From DASSBQ01 sp040981125 (GTDB lineage Bacteria; Nitrospirota; Nitrospiria; Nitrospirales; Nitrospiraceae): 64,000 nt of DNA. Each line of letters opens with the position of its first letter. The stretch's first letter is position 1. Location of the stretch: positions 168,692 to 232,691 of the forward strand of contig JANRMQ010000007.1 in assembly GCA_040981125.1 (NCBI GenBank), given 5' to 3'. Below, piece by piece: positions 26,629 to 35,283 of this stretch. The notes under the pieces are model-generated. The model was not told the DNA's origin and made no database searches. It was given only the letters and a program-made list of their open reading frames with translations. A program made the position numbers and the translations under genes.

Positions 26629-27864
26629 ATGTCGCTTGAATCCAAACTCGCGATCCTTGCCGACGCCGCGAAATACGATGTCTCGTGCGCCAGCAGCGGT
26701 TCGACGCGTGCCCCGGCTCCTGACCGTTTCGGCCATTCCGAAGGCAAGAGTATCTGCCATAGCTTCACACCGGACGGCCGGTGCGTCTCACTGTTGAAAA
26801 TTCTCTTTACCAACTACTGCACGTACGACTGCATCTTCTGCGTCAACCGGGTATCCAGCGATATTCCGCGCGCGTGTTTTACTCCCGAAGAGGTCGCGCA
26901 AGTGACGATGGACTTCTATAAGCGCAATTATATCGAAGGGCTGTTCTTGAGTTCTGGCATCTTTCAGAGTCCCGATTCCACCATGGAACAGCTTATTCGC
27001 TCGGTGCGGCTGCTGCGAACGAATCACGCCTTCAACGGCTATATTCACCTTAAGGCCATTCCCGGCGCATCGCGGGAATTGATTCACGAAGCGGGTCGGT
27101 GGGTAGACCGCCTGAGCGCGAATATTGAGCTACCGACCCAGGCAGATCTCACTCAACTGGCCCCGGACAAGACGCATGCGGCCATCGAACAGACCATGGC
27201 ACAGATTCAGAACGGTGTGGTGGAGCACGCCGATCGGACGAAGCGGTCCGGCAAATCGTTTGCCCCCGCCGGACAGACCACGCAAATGGTCATTGGCGCG
27301 ACCCCGGCTTCCGATGCCGATATTTTAATGAAGTCGGATCTCCTGTACCGCACCTATCGTTTACGTCGCGTATATTACTCGGCGTTTAGCCCTTATCCCC
27401 AAGCCGATGCCAGGCTGCCCGTCCAGCCACCCCCATTATTAAGGGAACACCGGCTGTATCAAGCCGATTGGCTCATGCGGCATTATGAATTCACGTGCCA
27501 AGACCTGACTGAACAGCCCACCCTGAGTCTCGACTATGATCCCAAGCTTTCCTGGGCTCTCCGCCATCGGGACCGGTTCCCGGTCGATATCAATAAGGGC
27601 GCTCGGGAAGAATTGCTACGGATACCGGGAATCGGATACAAGAATGTCGCTCGTATTCTTTCCATTCGCCGGTATCATCGTTTGGATAATGGAGATCTCC
27701 AGCGCCTCGGCATTGCTCTGAATCGGGCTGCACCTTTTATCGTGACGGCCGATTCGGGCTCCGCCGCACAATTGGATCGCTCCACTCTACCGCGCCTCAT
27801 CCGTACACCCCGGCAGCTCCGGCTGTTTGAGGCGGCGACGGAAGCCGAGACGGGTCAACTGTGA
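26629..27864 (+). CDS. Radical-SAM DNA modification/repair protein (TIGR03916-like)
   Basis: A 411-residue radical-SAM protein. The 4Fe-4S motif is C-x3-C-x2-C in CTYDCIFC (about residues 64-71), ahead of a TIM-barrel core (FLSSGIFQSPD, YIHLKAIPGAS). Near the C-terminus is a helix-hairpin-helix (REELLRIPGIGYKNVARIL), which binds DNA non-specifically. This family is nearly always paired with a uracil-DNA glycosylase-like partner, here encoded next with a four-base overlap (GTGA). The reaction is unknown; a role in DNA modification or repair is inferred from the pairing and the helix-hairpin-helix. Confidence 0.9.
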   Translation: MSLESKLAILADAAKYDVSCASSGSTRAPAPDRFGHSEGKSICHSFTPDGRCVSLLKILFTNYCTYDCIFCVNRVSSDIPRACFTPEEVAQVTMDFYKRNYIEGLFLSSGIFQSPDSTMEQLIRSVRLLRTNHAFNGYIHLKAIPGASRELIHEAGRWVDRLSANIELPTQADLTQLAPDKTHAAIEQTMAQIQNGVVEHADRTKRSGKSFAPAGQTTQMVIGATPASDADILMKSDLLYRTYRLRRVYYSAFSPYPQADARLPVQPPPLLREHRLYQADWLMRHYEFTCQDLTEQPTLSLDYDPKLSWALRHRDRFPVDINKGAREELLRIPGIGYKNVARILSIRRYHRLDNGDLQRLGIALNRAAPFIVTADSGSAAQLDRSTLPRLIRTPRQLRLFEAATEAETGQL

Positions 27865-29330
27865 ACACAGTCGCCGCTTCCTCTCAGTTTGAAATCTGGT
27901 TTCAGGCCGCACAGTCCCTGCTCGACCGCCATGTTCCTCCCAATGATATCTTCTGGGCCGACCAAACATCACAGCCCCTACTCCCTGGGTTGCTTGAACG
28001 CGTCCCGCCGACGGCAACTCGCGTCGCCCCACGCCGGCGAGAGTTGCCTGAGGGTTTCGAGGCGGCGGCGCGACAGGTGCTGATCCATCGCGACAAGGTC
28101 AAATGGCCCCTGCTCTATCGAATCCTATGGCGTCTTCGTCACGAAACTTCTCATCTTTTGCGAATCGTGTCGGATCAGGACATCAGTCTCTTCCGCCTTT
28201 TGGAACGGCAAGTGCGACACGATACGTACAGGATGACGCAGTTCGTACGATTCAGACGAGTCGAGGCCTCCGATCCCGAGCATTTTATCGCCTGGCACCG
28301 TCCCGACCACGACGTACTACGAATGGCGGCTCCGTTTTTTGTGAACCGCTTCGCCCGCCAGAGATGGTCGATTCTCACGCCCTTTTCTTCCGCCCATTGG
28401 GATCGAAACACACTTATCTTTACAGGTGGGGCACCGCAACACCAGTCTCCCACGGGTGACGAACTGGAATCACTGTGGCGCACCTACTATGCCGCGATTT
28501 GTAACCCCGCGCGTATCAACCCCCGCGCCATGACCGCGCAGATGCCCGGCCGTTTTTGGGCTACGCTGCCAGAGGCCGGTGAAATCAGGCCGTTACTCAC
28601 TCAGGCGAAGAGACGCGTGTCGATCATGGTTGGCACACAACAGAACAGGTCCAGCGCCACTTTCTTTATTCCACAGCAAGGAGATTTGGCCGCTATGGCG
28701 CACGCATCTCGTTCTTGCCAAGGGTGCGAGCTCCATATAGCGGCTACGCAAACGGTATTTGGACAAGGTCCGCGTGTGGCGCGGATAGTGCTGGTAGGCG
28801 AACAGCCAGGCGATGAGGAAGATCGGCAGGGCGTGCCCTTCGTCGGGCCGGCCGGCAACATTCTGAATGAGGCGCTGCAGGACGCGGGACTCGGCCGCGA
28901 CTCTGTGTATCTTACCAACGCCGTGAAACATTTCCGCTTCATACCGGCCGGCCGCGCTCGGCGGCACCAAACGCCTCGCCCCTCTCACATTACCGCGTGC
29001 CGTCCATGGCTTGAAGCAGAACTCTCGTTCATCCGTCCCCGCTTGATCGTGTGCTTGGGCGCCACGGCGGCGAGAAGTTTGCTCGGTCACGCCGTTCGCG
29101 TGATACAGGGACATGGGACAATACAGTCTACGGAATGGGCGCAGGGCCTCATGGTAACAATCCATCCGGCAGCGGTTTTGCGATCGGCCGAGGAACGGGC
29201 CGGCCGGCGTTTGTATCGGACCCTGGTCGACGATTTGCGAACGGCGGCCCGATTCGCGCAAGAGCCCGATGGAAAGAGCGCCCCATTCCTTGGTGAAAGT
29301 CGGCCGCCTGAAGGTGCGGATGGACGTTAG
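27861..29330 (+). CDS. DUF4130 protein fused to UdgX-type uracil-DNA glycosylase
   Basis: A 489-residue protein starting at GTG. The N-terminal half is the DUF4130 domain known from these fusions (DKVKWPLLYRILWRLRHETSH, AWHRPDHDVLRMAAPFFVNRF). The C-terminal half (about 265-450) is a family-4-like uracil glycosylase: CQGCELH with cysteines for an iron-sulfur cluster, GEQPGDEEDRQGVPFVGPAG for uracil binding and HPAAVLRS. The loop GRARRHQTP resembles the R-loop of UdgX, in which a histidine joins covalently to the uracil site. Translation is coupled to the radical-SAM gene. A decayed fragment of a relative lies at 33930-34090. Confidence 0.9.
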   Translation: MNTVAASSQFEIWFQAAQSLLDRHVPPNDIFWADQTSQPLLPGLLERVPPTATRVAPRRRELPEGFEAAARQVLIHRDKVKWPLLYRILWRLRHETSHLLRIVSDQDISLFRLLERQVRHDTYRMTQFVRFRRVEASDPEHFIAWHRPDHDVLRMAAPFFVNRFARQRWSILTPFSSAHWDRNTLIFTGGAPQHQSPTGDELESLWRTYYAAICNPARINPRAMTAQMPGRFWATLPEAGEIRPLLTQAKRRVSIMVGTQQNRSSATFFIPQQGDLAAMAHASRSCQGCELHIAATQTVFGQGPRVARIVLVGEQPGDEEDRQGVPFVGPAGNILNEALQDAGLGRDSVYLTNAVKHFRFIPAGRARRHQTPRPSHITACRPWLEAELSFIRPRLIVCLGATAARSLLGHAVRVIQGHGTIQSTEWAQGLMVTIHPAAVLRSAEERAGRRLYRTLVDDLRTAARFAQEPDGKSAPFLGESRPPEGADGR

Positions 29331-29536
29331 GCTTCTACCAATCCCCGGCCCCTATTCCAGCTCTGCAAGACGCGGCGACGCGTATCGGCCCATGGCCGGA
29401 TTCCAACCATCACTCGGCATGGACTTATGTCGCAGCCGCCCATATAGAATGCCACAGGAGATATTTTTGCGTGATTACCCATTGAAATATCTTTCGTTCT
29501 TGTACATCATTACTCACACGGCGAGCAAAGCGAACC

Positions 29537-31348
29537 ATGTCAAAACAGCATCCTGACCACAAAGATCTACCGTCGTTACCGAAAGCCCAGACCGGCATTA
29601 TAGGGTTCGACGAAATTACCGGCGGCGGTCTGCCGCGCGGTCGTCCGACACTTGTCACAGGGGGGCCCGGGTGTGGAAAGACGCTGTTCGGACTGGAGTT
29701 TCTGGTGCGCGGGGCGATGGAGTGTGCCGAACCCGGCGTCTTCATGTCCTTCGAAGAAACCGAGCAAGAAATAAAGCAGAATGCGATGCCCCTGGGCTTC
29801 GATCTGACAGATTTAGCAAAGCGGGGCCTGGTGACGCTTGATTTTGTGCGAGTCGAGCCGAGCGAGATAGAAGAGACCGGTGAGTATGACCTGGAGGGTC
29901 TATTTGTACGTCTCGGTCTAGCGATCGATCAGATCAGTGCGAAGCGGGTTGTTCTGGATACGTTGGAAGCGCTGTTCGCGGCGCTGCCGAATCAAGGTAT
30001 CCTCCGAGCGGAACTCCGGCGACTGTTCCGCTGGCTGAAGGACCACGGTGTGACGGCCATCATTACAGCGGAGCGCGGCGAGGGGGCTTTCACCCGACAC
30101 GGGCTGGAAGAATACGTCTCGGACTGCGTGATCCTACTGGACCACCGGGTAGCCGACCAGATTTCCACCAGACGCTTACGAGTGGTCAAATATCGTGGGT
30201 CCGCCCATGGGACCAATGAATTTCCATTCTTTATCGATCAACATGGCATTTCAGTGCTCCCGATCACCTCCCTAAGCCTTACTCACGAGGCGCCCACCGA
30301 ACGCATGTCCACCGGCATCGAGGAACTCGATACCATGCTAGACGGCAAAGGCCTCTACCGTGGAAGCAGCACGCTCGTGTCGGGCACTCCAGGATCAGGC
30401 AAGAGTTCACTCGTAGCCCATGCAATCCATGCCGCCTGCCAGCGCGGCGAGCGCTGTCTCTATTTTCCGATGGAAGAATCCCAGGCCCAGATCCTTCGGA
30501 ACATGCAATCGATCGGTTTGGATCTCCAGCGCTGGGTCTCCCGTGGCCTCCTACGCTTTCGGCCCGCACGTCCGTACCAGTATGGCTTGGAGACCCACTT
30601 AGCCGTCATGCACAGAGAAATCGCAGCGTTTGAACCCCAGGTCGTGGCCATCGACCCGTTAACAAATCTCGTGGAGGTAGGGAACGTAACTGAAACAAAA
30701 GCGATGGCAACCAGGCTAATTGACTTCTTAAAGGTGCATCGGATCACCAGCATCTTTACGAGCCTCACCTCGGATTCCAATGATCCCGAAATGACCCAAC
30801 TCGGCATTTCCTCACTTATGGATACGTGGCTCCTGGTCCGTAACTTGGAAAGCAACGGCGAGCGCAACCGGGGTCTCTATATTTTAAAGTCCCGAGGCAT
30901 GCCGCATTCAAACCAGATCCGTGAGTTCGTTCTGACCGACCATGGCGCGAAATTAATGGAAGTGTACACCGGTTCAGCCGGCGTGTTGACCGGCACGGCG
31001 CGACTCGTTCAAGAACAATGTGACAAGGCACAGACGCTTGCGCTTCACGATGAGATCAACCGGAAGCGTCGTGAGCTGGACAGCAAGCGAACGGCCGTGG
31101 AAGCCCGGATCGCTCTATTGCAGGCCGAGTTCGCATCGGAAGCATCTGAACTGGAAGCGTTGATCGAGCAAAGGCGGCAGGCCGAGGACGCGCTTGCGAA
31201 ACAGCACGCCGTCCTGCGAGGTCGGCGTGAGAACAGGCCGCCGGATACGTTATCCGATGAACGGAATAGATCGGCACATGAGTCGCATCAGCAGCGCCCT
31301 GGAAAGATCAATGGACGAAACGAACGCGCCCGTACCCAACGGAAATAA
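29537..31348 (+). CDS. kaiC: KaiC-like double-domain ATPase
   Basis: A 603-residue RecA-fold protein with two KaiC domains. CI has Walker A GGPGCGKT (about 42-49) and catalytic glutamates in SFEETEQE; CII has GTPGSGKSS (about 282-290) and FPMEESQAQ. At the place of the cyanobacterial phosphorylation pair (Ser431/Thr432, just before ITDT) the sequence reads ISSLMDT, so two serines may be phosphorylated. The tail after about residue 495 is a coiled coil (NRKRRELDSKRTAVEARIALLQ) longer than in clock KaiC. No kaiA is present. Followed by two kaiB genes and a hybrid kinase, a layout known from non-cyanobacterial Kai systems. Confidence 0.92.
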   Translation: MSKQHPDHKDLPSLPKAQTGIIGFDEITGGGLPRGRPTLVTGGPGCGKTLFGLEFLVRGAMECAEPGVFMSFEETEQEIKQNAMPLGFDLTDLAKRGLVTLDFVRVEPSEIEETGEYDLEGLFVRLGLAIDQISAKRVVLDTLEALFAALPNQGILRAELRRLFRWLKDHGVTAIITAERGEGAFTRHGLEEYVSDCVILLDHRVADQISTRRLRVVKYRGSAHGTNEFPFFIDQHGISVLPITSLSLTHEAPTERMSTGIEELDTMLDGKGLYRGSSTLVSGTPGSGKSSLVAHAIHAACQRGERCLYFPMEESQAQILRNMQSIGLDLQRWVSRGLLRFRPARPYQYGLETHLAVMHREIAAFEPQVVAIDPLTNLVEVGNVTETKAMATRLIDFLKVHRITSIFTSLTSDSNDPEMTQLGISSLMDTWLLVRNLESNGERNRGLYILKSRGMPHSNQIREFVLTDHGAKLMEVYTGSAGVLTGTARLVQEQCDKAQTLALHDEINRKRRELDSKRTAVEARIALLQAEFASEASELEALIEQRRQAEDALAKQHAVLRGRRENRPPDTLSDERNRSAHESHQQRPGKINGRNERARTQRK

Positions 31349-31619
31349 AAAGTGGCGACTGCGCCTCTATGTGGCCGGACAAACGCCGAGATGTTTGGCG
31401 GCATTGGCCAATCTGAGAGCATTTTGCGATCGTCACTTGGAAAATGACTACGACATTGAGGTCATCGATTTGAAAAAACATCCGCATCTGGCAAAAAGCG
31501 ACCAAATCCTGGCCATCCCCACATTGGTACGCAAACTACCCGAGCCCATGCGAAAGATAATTGGGGACCTTTCCAATACGGAACGTGTCCTCGTTGGATT
31601 GGATTTGCTTCCACGATGA
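31311..31619 (+). CDS. kaiB: KaiB-like protein, first copy
   Basis: A thioredoxin-like KaiB of about 102 residues: KWRLRLYVAGQTPRCLAALANL, then YDIEVIDLKKHPHLA and a cis-proline-type ILAIPTLVRKLPEP followed by RKIIGDLSN. In clock systems KaiB binds the CI ring of KaiC after a fold switch. The start is uncertain: 31311 gives the usual short N-terminus and lies inside the end of kaiC; ATG 31257 is also open. The overlap with kaiC indicates coupled translation. Confidence 0.88.
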   Translation: MDETNAPVPNGNKKWRLRLYVAGQTPRCLAALANLRAFCDRHLENDYDIEVIDLKKHPHLAKSDQILAIPTLVRKLPEPMRKIIGDLSNTERVLVGLDLLPR

Positions 31620-31702
31620 TGGCGGATCGAAAGGACGACACCCGACAGTCGGGAACGAGCACGGCTGAGCTGCTGATTACCCTGAGATCTCTCTGATTTT
31701 AC

Positions 31703-32071
31703 ATGAGCAAAGCAATGGCGACAGCCGGTAACAATGCCAACGGCGGGTCCGAAAAAGTCGGCATGACGGACCCCCAGGCCCCGGAGTATGCCCTGCGGCT
31801 TTGTATCACCGGAATGACGCGGCGTTCACAGCAGGCCTTAATAAATATCAAATATATTTGCGACAGCTATTTGAGGGGACGCTACCATCTTGAAGTCATT
31901 GATTTGTATCAACAGCCGAAACTGGCCGCTGAACTGCAGATTATCGCGACTCCCACCCTACTACGAGATCAACCGCTGCCACTGCGGCGCCTCATTGGCA
32001 GCCTTTCGGACATCAAACAAGCGTTGCGCCTTTTAGGAGTTCCGGCTTCCGAGGACGGGATTTCATCATGA
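31703..32071 (+). CDS. KaiB-like protein, second copy
   Basis: A 122-residue KaiB homologue with YALRLCITGMTRRSQQAL, YHLEVIDLYQQPKLA and IIATPTLLRDQPLPLRRLIG. It has a longer, polar N-terminus and a C-terminal tail, and is clearly diverged from the first copy, so the two probably bind different partners or states. Its stop overlaps the start of the hybrid kinase gene (ATGA). The 83-base gap after the first kaiB is the largest in this operon. Confidence 0.88.
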   Translation: MSKAMATAGNNANGGSEKVGMTDPQAPEYALRLCITGMTRRSQQALINIKYICDSYLRGRYHLEVIDLYQQPKLAAELQIIATPTLLRDQPLPLRRLIGSLSDIKQALRLLGVPASEDGISS

Positions 32072-33804
32072 TGAATGCGGGGATGACGCCGTATGACGAG
32101 CTGCTCCGTGAGAACCAACGACTCCAGGACCGCCTGGAGGAGGCGCATGAGATCTTGACTGCCATCCGAACAGGCGTCGTGGATGCCGTGGTTGTCGACG
32201 GCCCAGCCGGCGAACAGATATACACATTGGAGGGGGCTGATCATCCGTACCGCGTCTTTGTTGAAACTATGAATGAGGGCGCAGTGACGCTGACCGCAAA
32301 CGGTACGATCGTCTACTGCAACCAGCTAGCCGGCGATCTGCTCGGAATGCCGCTTGACCGAATCTTAGGCAAGGGCTTCGCCGATTTTGTGGGTTCAGCC
32401 GGCCGAGCGGAATTTGAGGCGATGCTTGCGCAGGCCGACGTGGCCGGCAGTCGCGGTGAGTTTCTTCTCGAGCACCCCTGTACAGAGCCGATTCCCGTGA
32501 GAGTGTCGGCTCGTCGTTTGCCCGAGGAATCTGGAAAGAGCGTCTGTCTCGTGATCACCGACTTGCGCGGACAAAAGCTGCGAGAGGCGCTGCAGCAGAG
32601 CCAGGAAGAGCTGCGGACATTCGCGGGGCAATTAGAGCAGCGGGTCGAAGAACGGACACAGGATCTTGTGGCTTCCCGCGAGCACTTGCGCGCCTTGACC
32701 GCCGAGTTGAATAGAACCGAACAGCGCCTTTGTAATCGACTGGCTAGGGAGCTGCACGATTATCTCGCGCAGTTGCTGGTCTTGGGACGGATAAAGATCG
32801 GGAGTACCCGATCCCAATGGGACCGGACCGAGCCGCCAATAGCCACTTTTATTGGGGAACTCGACGACATTTTCGCCAAGTCCATTGCCTACACACGAAC
32901 ACTGATGGCCGATTTGAGCCCACCGGTCTTGCAGCTGGGCTTGCCTGCAACTCTCAAATGGCTGAGCGAGCAGATGGTGAAGCATCAGCTCAACGTCGAA
33001 TTCCATGCCACGCAGGACCAGTTGCCGCTGTCGGATGATCACGTGATGCTCCTCTATCAGTCGGTGCGTGAGCTGTTGATGAATGTGATAAAGCATGCCC
33101 ATACTTCTCATGCCACTCTATCAATCGCTGTGGAGAGCGGCGATCTCTTAAAGATCAGCGTACGAGACGAAGGGAAAGGCTTTAATCCACACACTCTCAA
33201 TCTTCAGCCCGCAAGCGAGCATTTCGGCATGTTGAGCGTGCGAGAACGTATGGAGGCGCTTGGGGGCCGATGCCAGACGGAGAGTGCTCCCGGCCGAGGA
33301 ACAACGGTAACACTGAGTATGCCGTTGCAAACCACTGCAGCGGTGGCACAAGGCGACACGGTGATCGCCCTGAGTAGAGAGTCGATCGCCTTAGTGGAAA
33401 AGAATGGTCCCGTTCACCGAGTGGTCTTGGTGGAGGACCATGCGATGATCCGGCAGGGTTTGCGGGCAATTTTAGACGGATTCCACGACGTGCTCGTCAT
33501 CGGAGAGGCAACCAATGGTGAAGAGGCCGTGTCGGTGGTATCCCACGTCAGGCCTGATGTCGTTCTGATGGACGTCAATATGCCCAAAATGGATGGCATC
33601 GAGGCGACCAGGCGCATCGTAACCGCACACCCCTGGGCCGTCATCATCGGGCTTTCCGTCAACGATTCGCCGCCACTCATCGAAGCCATGAAGAAGGCCG
33701 GCGCAGTAGGCTTTGTCGCGAAAGAAGCTGCTGCTGAGCAATTGCACGATGCCATCGTCAGCTTTGCGCCCGTCATGGCGCCCACTCCCCACGTCTCTTC
33801 TTGA
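32068..33804 (+). CDS. PAS histidine kinase fused to a response-regulator receiver
   Basis: A 578-residue hybrid sensor protein. An N-terminal coiled coil (LLRENQRLQDRLEEAHEIL) leads into a PAS domain (about 70-180), a second coil, HisKA_3 with phospho-histidine in RELHDYLAQ (about residue 229), HATPase (DEGKGF, FGMLSVRERMEALGG; about 325-425), and a receiver domain (about 450-575) with phospho-aspartate in DVVLMDVNMPKMDG. No DNA-binding domain follows, so output goes to another protein. Overlap with the second kaiB suggests it reads out or sets the KaiC state. All cytoplasmic. Confidence 0.9.
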   Translation: MMNAGMTPYDELLRENQRLQDRLEEAHEILTAIRTGVVDAVVVDGPAGEQIYTLEGADHPYRVFVETMNEGAVTLTANGTIVYCNQLAGDLLGMPLDRILGKGFADFVGSAGRAEFEAMLAQADVAGSRGEFLLEHPCTEPIPVRVSARRLPEESGKSVCLVITDLRGQKLREALQQSQEELRTFAGQLEQRVEERTQDLVASREHLRALTAELNRTEQRLCNRLARELHDYLAQLLVLGRIKIGSTRSQWDRTEPPIATFIGELDDIFAKSIAYTRTLMADLSPPVLQLGLPATLKWLSEQMVKHQLNVEFHATQDQLPLSDDHVMLLYQSVRELLMNVIKHAHTSHATLSIAVESGDLLKISVRDEGKGFNPHTLNLQPASEHFGMLSVRERMEALGGRCQTESAPGRGTTVTLSMPLQTTAAVAQGDTVIALSRESIALVEKNGPVHRVVLVEDHAMIRQGLRAILDGFHDVLVIGEATNGEEAVSVVSHVRPDVVLMDVNMPKMDGIEATRRIVTAHPWAVIIGLSVNDSPPLIEAMKKAGAVGFVAKEAAAEQLHDAIVSFAPVMAPTPHVSS

Positions 33805-34336
33805 ACCCGCTCAACAGGCCGACTCTTGAAGGCGGCTTCCGTCCGATCACGCATTGGAGCCAATGCTGCCTAGAGTGCTCGATTGCCCTTCGTCTAAATG
33901 GATCGCGCTGCTCCATTCCAACGTAAGCTGCCGCCTGCCCAACGTAGTCGTGTGCTTGGGCGCCACTGCGGCGAGGTTTGCTGGGCCACTCAGTTCGCAT
34001 GATGCAGAAACGCGGGACCATACAGCCGTCGGAGTGGGCGCAGGGCATCAATAACCCATATCACCGCGCGAGCCGGCTCCAGCATGGAAAACGCTTTCGC
34101 ACCGTCCGCAGACGAGCATCTTTCGGCCGCTGTGGCATCCCTCATGCTTCGCTGTCTTCGTATCCGAACGGTCGCATCAATGTTCACTTATTTCATTTCG
34201 CAGTTTTTATATGGCGATGAGACTTCATTAGCGCGCTCACACGTCGTGACGCTGTTATTGGGGATTCCACCCCGCTTCTTCCGGCTGACGTGCCACTCAC
34301 TGTCATGTAGCGTACGTTTGCGAGAGAGATAGATTC
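33805..34336. other. Gene-free stretch around the glycosylase fragment
   Basis: Between the hybrid kinase and the insertion element. Apart from the glycosylase fragment at 33930-34090 I see no coding frame that resembles a protein family. From about 34160 the base composition is more A/T-rich than its neighbours, consistent with inserted or decaying DNA. Confidence 0.5.
33930..34090 (+). pseudogene. Decayed fragment of a UdgX-type glycosylase
   Basis: The bases at about 33945-34055 resemble 29045-29150 of the intact glycosylase gene: both read VVCLGATAAR or IVCLGATAAR, then LGHSVRMMQ / LGHAVRVIQ, GTIQPSEWAQG / GTIQSTEWAQG. In the fragment the two parts lie in different frames, so at least one indel separates them, and neither the start nor the catalytic motifs are present. 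It lies just upstream of an IS200-type element. It may come from gene duplication followed by decay. Confidence 0.72.
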
Positions 34337-34356
34337 CCCCGCCTTTACAGGCGGGG
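34337..34356. repeat. IS end hairpin, left
   Basis: Perfect 7-base stem (CCCCGCC/GGCGGGG) with loop TTTACA. Same sequence, same orientation as the copy at 34830-34849. Confidence 0.85.
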
Positions 34357-34361
34357 TTCTC

Positions 34362-34793
34362 TCAATATTCAAGCTTCGCTTGTCCCGCGTCTTCCTGTCC
34401 TTGCTTGGCCACATATCGCCGAATGATTTCTTCTGTTATCTCTACCGTCGACACAAAGTAACCCTTTGACCAGATTTCGCCGCGATCCCAGTACACCTTA
34501 TCCAAAAACCGACACTTCTCCCGTAATGTCCGGCTCGTGTTCTTCTTCATGGTCTCCACCGCAAAACTCACGCTGTATTTCGGTGGAATCACCATGTGCA
34601 CGTGCACATGATCCTTGTAGATCCCAATCTCCGTAAAATGCCAATCGGGATAGTATTTCTGGACCTCCAGGAGCTTGACCCGCAAGTACTTCGCGATTCC
34701 ATCGACAAGGATTCTGCGGCGGAATCTGGTGACCCACACAATGTGGTACTGCGTCTTATAGACGGTGTGAGCAGCCTTGTGCAGTTTACGCAT
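34362..34793 (-). CDS. tnpA: IS200-type Y1 transposase TnpA
   Basis: A 143-residue HUH-family transposase. The metal-binding HUH motif is in HVHVHMVIPP (about residues 62-71) and the catalytic tyrosine is expected in IIRRYVAKQ near the C-terminus. YHIVWVTRFRRRIL near the N-terminus is typical. Length is normal and no stop or frameshift is seen, so it could be active. It is flanked by the matching hairpin ends. Confidence 0.93.
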   Translation of the reverse strand: MRKLHKAAHTVYKTQYHIVWVTRFRRRILVDGIAKYLRVKLLEVQKYYPDWHFTEIGIYKDHVHVHMVIPPKYSVSFAVETMKKNTSRTLREKCRFLDKVYWDRGEIWSKGYFVSTVEITEEIIRRYVAKQGQEDAGQAKLEY

Positions 34794-34829
34794 TGCAGTC
34801 TACCGGAAGCCGCGGGACCTTGCTCACAC

Positions 34830-34849
34830 CCCCGCCTTTACAGGCGGGG
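34830..34849. repeat. IS end hairpin, right
   Basis: Identical in sequence and orientation to the left hairpin; 36 bases upstream of the tnpA start codon. Confidence 0.85.
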
Positions 34850-35086
34850 ACCTCTCGCTGGATTTGCTAGAGAGTTAGAACAAGCCAATGCCGCGCTCCT
34901 GGTATTGGGTCAGTTCCTCTTGCGTCATGCCCGCGAAGCTTGTCCTCGCGGAAGCGGGGAGCGGGCATCTACTTGATCAAGGCCAAATGACAGACAATCC
35001 ATGACGGACTATCCGTGGCGGCGACTAGGGGAACTGCTAGCTCCGCATGCCGCTTTAACCTGGTAGTCTTTGCTAGGAATTCTACC

Positions 35087-35281
35087 ATGACGACCTTGGG
35101 AGAAAAGCTGCTGGTTGCCTTGGCCGGTACGATCCTCTTGAGCTTCACCGTTGTGTGGGACGCCCGAACCACCATCATTCGGACTGGACCGGCCCCGTTT
35201 CGCATTGATCCTTGTGCGGCTCACGATGCGTATGCCGGCGATTCCCACTACAGGCCGTCCCCCTCTTGTCGAAACAGGTGA
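35087..35281 (+). CDS. Small exported or membrane-anchored protein
   Basis: A 64-residue frame beginning MTTLGEKLLVALAGTILL, with a hydrophobic segment of about 17 residues ending near VVWDA that could be a signal peptide or anchor, and a short polar remainder with two cysteines. AGGA lies eight bases before the ATG. It ends three bases before the GTG proposed for the next gene. No family recognised. Confidence 0.45.
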   Translation: MTTLGEKLLVALAGTILLSFTVVWDARTTIIRTGPAPFRIDPCAAHDAYAGDSHYRPSPSCRNR

Positions 35282-35283
35282 TT

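Larger units (their letters stand above)
34337..34849 (-). mobile_element. IS200/IS605-type insertion element, transposase only
   Basis: A minimal element bounded by two identical 20-base palindromes, CCCCGCCTTTACAGGCGGGG, at 34337-34356 and 34830-34849, with similar flanking bases (TTCTCTC and ACCTCTC). These subterminal hairpins are what Y1 transposases recognise as single strands. The coordinates given are the outer edges of the hairpins; the real cleavage sites probably lie slightly outside. One gene, tnpA, fills the element; there is no TnpB. Confidence 0.8.

Noticed and set aside
34869..34930. Very short minus-strand frame (17 codons) beginning MTQEELTQYQERG
   Set aside because: Too short to support as a gene. 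May be a remnant of something larger displaced by the insertion element, but nothing upstream continues it.
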